Source: Paulinella micropora
Taxonomy: Eukaryota; Cercozoa; Imbricatea; Euglyphida
Direction of reading: 5' to 3'
Assembly (NCBI GenBank): GCA_009731375.1
Contig: BJOX01000233.1
Span: 422,399-453,991, forward strand
DNA length: 31,593 nt
In this document: in pieces, positions 1 to 7,428 of the stretch
How positions within the stretch are numbered: position 1 is the stretch's first letter
How the letters are laid out: the number at the start of each line of letters is the position of its first letter
Program-made: the position numbers and the translations under genes
The notes under the pieces: generated by a model
Told to the model about the DNA's origin: nothing
The model's database searches: none
Seen by the model: only the letters and a program-made list of their open reading frames with translations

Positions 1-5
1 CGGGC

Positions 6-65
6 CGGTATGTTCAATGAAAATACTGGTCCAGACGGATCGGTATGTTCAATGAAAATACTGGT
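6..65. repeat. 25-bp direct repeat, two copies
   Basis: Two identical 25-bp copies occupy 6-30 and 41-65 (period 35). They abut the tRNA-like sequence that follows and may be the 3' tail of the same short element read on the minus strand. Confidence 0.8.
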
Positions 66-137
66 GGCACCGACGGGAATCGAACTGGCGACAGGGCCCA
101 GATGGTAGAACTTGACCACTGGGCTATCACGGTGTCC
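66..137 (-). other. tRNA-like sequence (degenerate tRNA or tRNA-derived SINE head)
   Basis: On the minus strand this 72-nt stretch has a perfect A-box-like TAGCCCAGTGG (plus 116-126) and a B-box-like AGTTCGATTCC (plus 76-86) at tRNA-like spacing. Its ends can pair as an acceptor stem (GGTGCC at the 3' side against GG-A-CACC at the 5' side) with one extra A. The D and T stems pair poorly, so I do not assign an anticodon or call it a functional tRNA. A tRNA-derived SINE head, or an internal Pol III promoter relic, is the likelier reading. (ATT)n lies directly upstream in its own orientation. Confidence 0.45.

Positions 138-175
<38 letters not shown>
137..175. repeat. (AAT)n microsatellite
   Basis: About twelve AAT units directly follow the tRNA-like sequence. 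Confidence 0.9.
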
Positions 176-177
176 CA

Positions 178-232
<55 letters not shown>

Positions 233-354
233 GGTACTGCCACTACTACTGATACTACTGACACTATGCTGCGACGACTGCTACTAGCATTATTGCTATT
301 TCTGTTACTACGACCACTACGATTACGACGACTACTACTTCTACTAGTACCTCT

Positions 355-410
<56 letters not shown>

Positions 411-489
411 TTACTACTACTACTACTATTATTATTATTATTATTACTGCTAGTGCTACTACGACTACTACGACTACTACTACTACTAG

Positions 490-536
<47 letters not shown>

Positions 537-599
537 ATACTACTACTACTACCGCTACCACTACTACTCTACTACTACTAGTACTACTACTACTACTAG

Positions 600-660
<61 letters not shown>

Positions 661-692
661 GCTACTACTACACTACTAAGGTTTAACCTTAG

Positions 693-765
<73 letters not shown>

Positions 766-800
766 GCTGCTGCTGCTACTGCTGCTGCTGCTGCTACTTC
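178..800. repeat. (CTA)n / (ACT)n compound microsatellite
   Basis: More than 600 bp are dominated by CTA/ACT triplets with interspersed ATT and GCT runs. The long open frames here encode only poly-Leu, poly-Thr or poly-Val strings and are not genes. Confidence 0.95.
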
Positions 801-1052
801 TTCTACTAATTCTAGTGCGTTTATCCTACTAGCGCTGAGACAGCCCGCAAAAGCGCGGGCCTCCGTGAAACGTCACTGCGGTCGATCAAAGGAAAACAAG
901 TGATTGTTACGGATCCGGGCCGTCCCTGCGCTGAGACACTATAGCAGTCTTGCCATTATGCTAGGTGTCACGTAATGTTACTTATTTATTCTGTATTATG
1001 TACTGTAGTCATAAAAATTTAGCATGTTCTTCTTGCAACATACACGCGGCGC
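801..1052. other. Non-coding flank upstream of gypsy LTR
   Basis: No gene is visible. It holds a small perfect hairpin at 843-860 (GCCCGC, six-base loop, GCGGGC). The 11-mer GCGCTGAGACA occurs twice, near 832 and 929. The right edge is the junction with the gypsy LTR. Confidence 0.6.
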
Positions 1053-1298
1053 TGTAGGCATCACCCCCCGGATAGCCGGTAAAAAGTACCCTTTTTCTGG
1101 TGTCAGGTGCACCTAGTTTTTCCCATTATTTTCAATATCGTTTGGCCGGATTTGACCTAATGCCATTTTAACCTTGGTCTGTTGCCGTTTTCTTTTCGGC
1201 TTCACTGAGCTAATATAACGAGACATCATTCTCTTTTGGGGATTTGTGTCTGGTTGTATTACCGACTTTTTATTGAGCTATCTTCGGTGATTGTAACA
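1053..1298 (+). repeat. 5' LTR of gypsy element
   Basis: Begins TGTAGGCATC and ends ATTGTAACA (TG...CA). It matches 11192-11434 apart from one T-run length change and one T/G difference near 1288. A TATA-like stretch (AATATAACG) lies near 1211 and may be the promoter. Confidence 0.9.
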
Positions 1299-1299
1299 T

Positions 1300-1314
1300 T
1301 GGAGTCACCAGCAC
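1300..1314 (+). promoter_or_regulatory. Primer-binding site (PBS) of gypsy element
   Basis: One base after the LTR comes TGGAGTCACCAGCAC. TGG at this position complements the universal CCA end of a tRNA, so a tRNA 3' end finishing GACTCCA would prime minus-strand synthesis. The tRNA identity cannot be set without the host tRNA set. Confidence 0.7.
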
Positions 1315-2064
1315 AAGGCTGATTTCTTTTCTGGCTTGTTTTTGGAACAGCAGAAAGAAAAATTGGACAGACCTATCTCTTCTGAGTAGGTGTTCCAAAA
1401 AACAAATACTCCAGCACATCCCCACACAGCTCTTTTTGCAAAACTAGACGTCTAGGCGTTTGTGAGTAGGTGTCTCAGTACCCTCTCCACAGCCTGTATC
1501 TGTGTCCTCACAAGGAGGCCAGACACCAGACCTCGTAGCTGTTCTTTTGTTCTCTCTTGAGACAGAGACAGAGTAGGTCAACAGACGTACAAACAAACAC
1601 TCACAGATACAAACAAACTTGAAGGACACGAGCGTAGTACTCTACCTTTCAAGTCTGTGCACTTTGTTGCCTCTCAAACCACACACATCAGAGTATTTTT
1701 GCAAATCTCTGACTGTCTTTCGACAATAGGTCTGAACAAGTGTCAGACGACAAGTCGACTTCTCAAGGAGTGCTTCTCTAGCCTCTTTGACATTATCTGT
1801 ACATAGGTCCTCGTACCTCATAACAGATACAACAACAAAAAGAGAAAAAGAAAAGAGGAGTGGAGAAGGAGATCAAATTTTCAGAGAAAGTCGTACAGAT
1901 TACTTCTTTCTCACAAAAAAAAAAAAAAAAACATAAGACATAGAGGTGAGACGCTCTCTCTCTATACTGTCTTTTCGTTTTTTCTCTCTATTCGTTCCTC
2001 ATAGACGAACAGAGCAATTACGGGGTAGAAACAACTCTGTCTCATCCGTATTCCTTCAGCGTCC
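1315..2064 (+). other. gypsy 5' leader (non-coding)
   Basis: About 750 nt lie between PBS and the Gag start. It includes an A-tract near 1915-1931 and no convincing ORF. Packaging or dimerisation signals would be expected here but none is recognisable by eye. Confidence 0.6.
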
Positions 2065-4575
2065 ATGTCTACTAGGTCTGAAGACTGGCAGGAAGGAGGG
2101 GGGGAGAGTGAGCGAACCCCAGGAAACGAAGAGGAGTTCGTTGACCCTCATGCAGAAGGAGGAGATCTGGCACCTTCCTTTGACACAGGAGGAGCAGAGA
2201 ATCAATTTTTTACTGCGCCTTCCTTTGACACAGGAGGAGCAGAGGAAGTCGAGGAGGAGGAGAAGGGAGGAGAGGAAGCGAGGTTTGTGGCCGAATATGG
2301 CAAACTAAGTAAGAAGGAGTTTGAGGAGAAGAAAGGGAAGGATGAGGCCTATAAATGGCTATACATTCCCCAAGAAATGCGATGGGGACAACCCTTGAAG
2401 AAGGAGGACATCTGTTACCCTCTCCCAAGGCAAGCTCTGCCTCTGGCAGAATTCCTCAGAGACGACGGTGCACAGTTACAGGTGCAACATGTCTCATTTG
2501 GGGACAATATGTCTTTACTGGAGCTACTCGACCTCTCATGGACAGTGTTTGAGTGTGCTATACTCTTTGAGTACCAGACTGGAAAGACTGTGCTGCCATG
2601 GAACACAAGAGCACTGGCTAGGTTGCTCGATCCTGGTCAGGACATTGATTCAATAAAGAGAGTGGAAAAGGAGTTTAAGTTCAGGAATCCAAAAGGACAG
2701 ATCAATGTCATGGATGTGTCTCTGAAACTTATGGAGGCCAAGTTAGTGGACCTGGGTAAACTCCAACACACCCAGTTTGGCAGGGACCTTCACCCGGCCC
2801 TGAGGGAAATAGAAGGCGAAGCTGGAGGGGTGACGAGGATGAAGAAGCTGCATGCGGCCTTGGTGAAGGATGACGCATGGAAGAGGTGGGTCTTCACGAA
2901 GGATCATACGATCTTGGAGGGGACGGCCGCACCACCCCCCACCAATAAAGCGGGAGAGAAGGAGTTGGCGGAGAAGGCCTTGTTCCTTCGGAAGGCAGCT
3001 GAGATCCTGTCTTTTTTTCATCATGCCCAAGAGCTGTATATCAAAGAGCTAGCGGCTGAGAAAGAAAAGAAGGAGATGGAGGCAAAGATTGCATTAGCCA
3101 AGGCGGCGGGAACAAAGGGACCGAAATATTCCTCTGGATCTTATATGGCTCCCTCGGGCCGCTCCGCCCCGTCAGCCCACACAGCCCCTTCGGCCCCTGC
3201 GACTAGCTCAGCGCCTACCACTGTCATTGTCAACAGTAATGACAAAAAGGACAGACAGGCTATCATACAGGCCTTCCAAAAATATACAAAGTCCGATGCC
3301 ACTGCTCTGACGCTGTATGCAGAGACAGCGAGTCAGAAGGACACGGATGCGAACCTTCGAGACAAGCTCAGAAGAATTGATGCTTGTATGAAGCAGCATC
3401 CAACGGACGAAACACAGGAGTATGAGGCGTTGTACACCTTGTTGGACCCATCAATCATCACACAAGGGTTTGATGTTGGGGAGTACAAGGCGATGAGAGC
3501 GGTAGAGGTGGCGGCTAGGAGAGCAGCCTCAGACCTGCAATGCACGGTGCCAGTTGCCGTCCTCTTGCAATACTTTAAAACTCATGGGTATCAGCACCTG
3601 TGCACTGGTACTTTGATTGGGTTTGAGATTTTTCAAGAGGTGAACGAAGGGCTGGGCATTGGCACGAGGTTGGCAGCGATCCTCACTGAGGTCAGCGCCA
3701 AGTACGGGCTCTTTTATAGCCGGAAGTCTATCATTTTGTACTTCCTGAGTGCTTTGTGTACACGACACCCGAGCAAGCTCGCAAGGATCATACAGTCCTG
3801 TCCGACCTTCACGGCGGTGAAGACGGCGGATTTTTTAGAAACGAATATATACGAGAGGACTGTAGCGGCTACTCCGCCGGGCGACCTGTTCAAGGAGGTG
3901 CTCGACGCGTGTTCCGAATTGGACACGGCCACCGAGTCATTCTCCAGTGCCGCGACACAGGGGGTTGGAGGTGCTCAAGCAGCACATGCAACTCGAACGG
4001 CAGGTCTCAAGAGGGGGAGAGATGAGCCGACGCCGTGCTACCGCTATTTTTCATACATGGCGTGTAAGCATGAGGCACAGAAAGGAGTAGGCAATTGCCT
4101 CTTCAGCCACGACTCTCTTGATGATAGGCAGCGAAATCTTTTCCTTAGAGAGCTCGAAGGCATGAAAAAGACCATGTACGCCATGTACAAGAAGGAGTTG
4201 GAGGAGGGGAGGTGGAATGCGAATATGGTCTCGGATGCGGAGTTCCGGGAGGCCATCATTTACTTCCTTGACAGAATGAAGAGAAGGGAGAAGAGAGAGA
4301 CATCGGGCCGATCAAAGGCGCCGACTAGAGGAGGAGGAGAGACGAGAGGATCGTCACGAGGGTCCCGAGGGACACCAAGAGGGGCGGCACCACGAGGACG
4401 AGGCTTTCGTGGAAGGGGAGGACGGACCCCAGCGCGCCCTCCCAGAGGACACGGATACTGGAATTATAGCACCAGTTCCAGCTCCAACTACCCCCAGCAA
4501 GCTTATACCGCTACGGAGGGGGGACGTCAAGACGAAGACACCGGCTCAGGTGAGCGTGTTGTCGTCGTAGACTGA
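2065..4575 (+). CDS. gag: Gag-like structural protein of gypsy element, with CCCH finger and RGG tail
   Basis: 836 codons, intact. The N-terminus is acidic and contains a duplicated ten-residue unit (APSFDTGGAE, period 15, from nt ~2170 and ~2215). A mostly helical middle region (residues ~90-330) ends in a Lys/Glu-rich coiled-coil-like stretch. A Pro/Ser/Ala linker and a second helical domain (~390-630) follow. Instead of the usual CCHC knuckle there is one CCCH-type finger, C658-x8-C667-x10-C678-x3-H682. The C-terminus is an Arg/Gly-rich RGG-type region (~750-800) suited to RNA binding. The role is inferred from position: RNA binding and particle assembly. The stop is UGA followed by CGG, and the frame continues open into the next ORF. 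The ATG at 2065 is the first in this long frame. Confidence 0.8.
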   Translation: MSTRSEDWQEGGGESERTPGNEEEFVDPHAEGGDLAPSFDTGGAENQFFTAPSFDTGGAEEVEEEEKGGEEARFVAEYGKLSKKEFEEKKGKDEAYKWLYIPQEMRWGQPLKKEDICYPLPRQALPLAEFLRDDGAQLQVQHVSFGDNMSLLELLDLSWTVFECAILFEYQTGKTVLPWNTRALARLLDPGQDIDSIKRVEKEFKFRNPKGQINVMDVSLKLMEAKLVDLGKLQHTQFGRDLHPALREIEGEAGGVTRMKKLHAALVKDDAWKRWVFTKDHTILEGTAAPPPTNKAGEKELAEKALFLRKAAEILSFFHHAQELYIKELAAEKEKKEMEAKIALAKAAGTKGPKYSSGSYMAPSGRSAPSAHTAPSAPATSSAPTTVIVNSNDKKDRQAIIQAFQKYTKSDATALTLYAETASQKDTDANLRDKLRRIDACMKQHPTDETQEYEALYTLLDPSIITQGFDVGEYKAMRAVEVAARRAASDLQCTVPVAVLLQYFKTHGYQHLCTGTLIGFEIFQEVNEGLGIGTRLAAILTEVSAKYGLFYSRKSIILYFLSALCTRHPSKLARIIQSCPTFTAVKTADFLETNIYERTVAATPPGDLFKEVLDACSELDTATESFSSAATQGVGGAQAAHATRTAGLKRGRDEPTPCYRYFSYMACKHEAQKGVGNCLFSHDSLDDRQRNLFLRELEGMKKTMYAMYKKELEEGRWNANMVSDAEFREAIIYFLDRMKRREKRETSGRSKAPTRGGGETRGSSRGSRGTPRGAAPRGRGFRGRGGRTPARPPRGHGYWNYSTSSSSNYPQQAYTATEGGRQDEDTGSGERVVVVD

Positions 4576-4578
4576 CGG
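4573..4578 (+). promoter_or_regulatory. Candidate UGA stop-codon readthrough site between gag and pol
   Basis: The Gag stop UGA is followed by CGG. The same frame then stays open through 4576-4650 into the protease-RT ORF, with no other stop. UGA-CGG is a known leaky context in some plant RNA viruses. No clear downstream stem-loop is visible; the next 40 nt are almost pure purine. Independent initiation at the ATG at 4651 is the alternative. Confidence 0.4.
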
Positions 4579-4650
4579 GAGGAGAAGAGAGAGGAAAAGA
4601 AGAGAGAGAAGGAGATAAAAACTGTTCTTTTTAATCCGACAGTCACAGTT

Positions 4651-7428
4651 ATGCCTACTGTTGATGAACAGGATACGAACGGTTCCGTTCCTCCCAGACG
4701 TGAAGGTGAAGGCACACAGCCTCACAAGCCTCAAGGTAAGCACTTGCTAGTTCATCCTTCGAGAGCTAATATGATAAATGATGCGAATAGGAAGGCGAAG
4801 AAGGCGATGGAGGAGAGGAAGCCGAAACCAAAGGCTAGGTCTTCTCCTACGAAGAAGCAGCGGACCGTACCCCCGCCAAAGGACTCAATAGTCTCTGCTA
4901 TAGACACGAGTACACTCGGTGTACCAGACTCTGTCCAAAAGACACTCGAGATACCGGAAGCCCCGGAGACTCAAGAAGTTAAGTTGGCGGAAAAGGGGGG
5001 AGAACGAGAAGAGGACAAGGAACTTGAGCTTAGACTCAAAACCCTAGAACGAAAAATTCATGTGCTAGCGGCTAGTTTACATAGACCAGACGCGCTATGC
5101 TACACTGACCTCTTTTGTGAAACTTTACAAACCACATTAAAAGTTGGTAATGATACGATGGCGAATATTAATATTGTCGGCCAGAAGTTTTTGAATAGTC
5201 ACCGGACATGGGTGGACAAAAACATTAGAAAAACAAAGGGGACCCTAAAAGGGGTAGGCAGCCGTACGGAAATTACGGGCATCGTCACATTAATTTTCAA
5301 ATTGAAATCCGGTCGAGTATATCGTGCGGACCTCTATGTTGTCCCCGATTACCACGGTTCAATCCTGCTGTCGTATGACCAATTGGCTACGATGGGGGCT
5401 GTGATCGATTGCGCCGCACGGCGGGTGATTTATGGAGTGAAGAATGGAGAGGAGGAGGATATTAATCCGATGACTGCTACTGACTCATACGAGGCTTTTG
5501 AGCTGAGTCTAGCAACGGAGAGGAAAAAGTTGGCCTTCGTACATGAGGCAACTGAAGCCTATGTACACCCCTATGTCACAGTGCCGGAGGAACTGACCTG
5601 GACCGACAATTGGGAGACGGAGATGCAGGCGTATACGGTTACGATTCCCGCATGGGACAGAAAGTCTATTGATGACTTAGTCGTAGCGCGTAATGAGGAG
5701 ATAATATGTGTTGCGAAACAGTGCCCGTCGTTGGCCAGATTCGCAGAAGGTGGCGGGGCAGATGTCCATATTACTAATGGCTACTGTTACCATGCGAAGG
5801 TGTCAGATGAGAAGAGAGAGGCGTTTGTGCCAAGGAGGAAGGGGCGTATCCCCGATACTCCAGCGGATGACATTAAAACTTTTATCACGAACTTTTGGGG
5901 CGATGTGCCTACCTGGCCGCGCTCATTAACTGAAGTGAAAAAGTGTCTACGGACTCTATTTGAGAGTAACAAGCCGTATACTGTCATTCTGCCATACAAT
6001 GAGAAGGCGATCTGGGCACAGGAGATAAGGGACCGGCTTATTGATCATCCTATACCTGTTCCTTCTCGCAAGCAACAGTTAGTGGTGGCTTGTCGACTCG
6101 GGTCTCGGGAGCAGAGCAGTGCATACAAGCAAAAGCTCAGAGCCCAGGACAAGTTGAAATTGATACCTCAAGCTTTCACATGCTTTGATGGTTTCTACAC
6201 CCGTAAGGCTCCGATACAATACGCGAACCTTATTGATATGCTTGTCGGGCTGGGTCATGATGATGAGCCGGACACAGTCACGTATGAAAGAACGGGACTA
6301 GACGATTTGTCCGAGGAAGATTTGAGTTTGGAGGAGGACTTAGCGCCCCTCAAGGAGCATAAGAAGATGTCGGAGGAAGATTTCCAAGCGGCGGCGCGGA
6401 AAATTTTAGAAGAAGGAGTGGGTTCGGAGAGAGAGAAGGCGTTTCTCAAAGCTAAGATGGAGGCGTACAGAGAAATTTTCGACCCTCCTCGGGCAGGTGG
6501 TGTAAAGTCGGATGACTTCACTGCTGTCATTTACAAGATACCGGGTGCGGAGCCATCTCCGGCACCACGGAGGGCAAATTTGAGCATACATGAGGCAAAA
6601 ATAGCGGAGGAGAATGTGAGACAGTTGCTCGATGAGGACTTTATTGAGAGATCTACATCTCCAATTGTCTCTCAACCGAAAATCGTCCCTAAGCCAGGAG
6701 GAGAATGGCGCTTGACGATCAATTATGCCCGTGTGAATAAGGTGCTAGAGGAAGAGAGAAATCCTCTGCCGACCTTAGAAGAAGGCAGAAGGGTGCTGCG
6801 GAATGCTAAATTCTATTCGGTCATTGACCTTAAGAACGGCTTCTGGCAGATACCACTGGACGAGAAATCCAGATGGCTGACTGCATTCGTTGTGGGTATG
6901 GAAATATACCAGTGGAAGGTGCTTCCAATGGGACTCAAACAGGCCCCGGGGCTCTTTCAGAAGGCGATGCAGAAGATGTTGAGCGGTCAATATGACGACC
7001 AGTCGGAGGATGGTTTTATGAGAAGGAGAGGACAGAAGGCGGGAGAATATGCATTTTGTTACATCGATGACATCATCGTATACTCTAACACAATGGAAGA
7101 GCATATCGATCACTTGTCAGATGTCTTCAGGCGCATCGGAGCTTTTGGCCTGAAATGCAACCTAAAGAAATGTCAGCTTGCCAGGACAAGTGTGACGTAT
7201 TTGGGTTACGAGATTTCTCATAATAGGGTCTCGATATCGCGCGAAAAGAGGGAGGAGATCATGAGTAGACAGTTGCCAAAGAATCGCACGGAGTTACACT
7301 CTTTTCTTGCGATGGCACAGTACTACAGCCAGTTCATACCCGATTGGGGTGCAACTCGGGCTAAGCTGGAGAAGATGATTGATTTTGGAGACTTTGAGAA
7401 GTGGGATGAGGGCTTTGCAGGCGTTTAA
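4651..7428 (+). CDS. pol: Protease and reverse transcriptase of gypsy Pol (N-terminal part)
   Basis: 925 codons, same frame as Gag and open back to its UGA. The N-terminus is basic. A retropepsin-like region spans about residues 160-265; the catalytic position reads D168-T-M rather than D-S/T-G, while the distal ILLSYDQL...VIDCAARRV block is typical. A long unassigned spacer (about 265-640) follows. RT begins near residue 640 with catalytic D726 (SVIDLKNGFWQI) and an intact YIDD at 804-807. Between the preceding helix and YIDD lie about 24 residues, more than the roughly ten usual there. The frame ends after GDFEKWDEG, where gypsy Pol normally runs straight on into the RNase H connection. A base-level lesion near 7411 therefore moves the rest into the next frame. 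Confidence 0.88.
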   Translation: MPTVDEQDTNGSVPPRREGEGTQPHKPQGKHLLVHPSRANMINDANRKAKKAMEERKPKPKARSSPTKKQRTVPPPKDSIVSAIDTSTLGVPDSVQKTLEIPEAPETQEVKLAEKGGEREEDKELELRLKTLERKIHVLAASLHRPDALCYTDLFCETLQTTLKVGNDTMANINIVGQKFLNSHRTWVDKNIRKTKGTLKGVGSRTEITGIVTLIFKLKSGRVYRADLYVVPDYHGSILLSYDQLATMGAVIDCAARRVIYGVKNGEEEDINPMTATDSYEAFELSLATERKKLAFVHEATEAYVHPYVTVPEELTWTDNWETEMQAYTVTIPAWDRKSIDDLVVARNEEIICVAKQCPSLARFAEGGGADVHITNGYCYHAKVSDEKREAFVPRRKGRIPDTPADDIKTFITNFWGDVPTWPRSLTEVKKCLRTLFESNKPYTVILPYNEKAIWAQEIRDRLIDHPIPVPSRKQQLVVACRLGSREQSSAYKQKLRAQDKLKLIPQAFTCFDGFYTRKAPIQYANLIDMLVGLGHDDEPDTVTYERTGLDDLSEEDLSLEEDLAPLKEHKKMSEEDFQAAARKILEEGVGSEREKAFLKAKMEAYREIFDPPRAGGVKSDDFTAVIYKIPGAEPSPAPRRANLSIHEAKIAEENVRQLLDEDFIERSTSPIVSQPKIVPKPGGEWRLTINYARVNKVLEEERNPLPTLEEGRRVLRNAKFYSVIDLKNGFWQIPLDEKSRWLTAFVVGMEIYQWKVLPMGLKQAPGLFQKAMQKMLSGQYDDQSEDGFMRRRGQKAGEYAFCYIDDIIVYSNTMEEHIDHLSDVFRRIGAFGLKCNLKKCQLARTSVTYLGYEISHNRVSISREKREEIMSRQLPKNRTELHSFLAMAQYYSQFIPDWGATRAKLEKMIDFGDFEKWDEGFAGV

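Noticed and set aside
127-679. Open frames of poly-Leu, poly-Thr and poly-Val
   Set aside because: They are translations of CTA/AAT microsatellites with no codon signal.
843-860. Terminator-like hairpin
   Set aside because: Eukaryotic context, no T-run and no gene ending there.
7379-7428. Programmed +1 frameshift site between RT and RNase H
   Set aside because: The overlap has no known slippery motif, and frameshifting at this position is not typical; an indel or assembly error is simpler. Kept only as an observation of the break.
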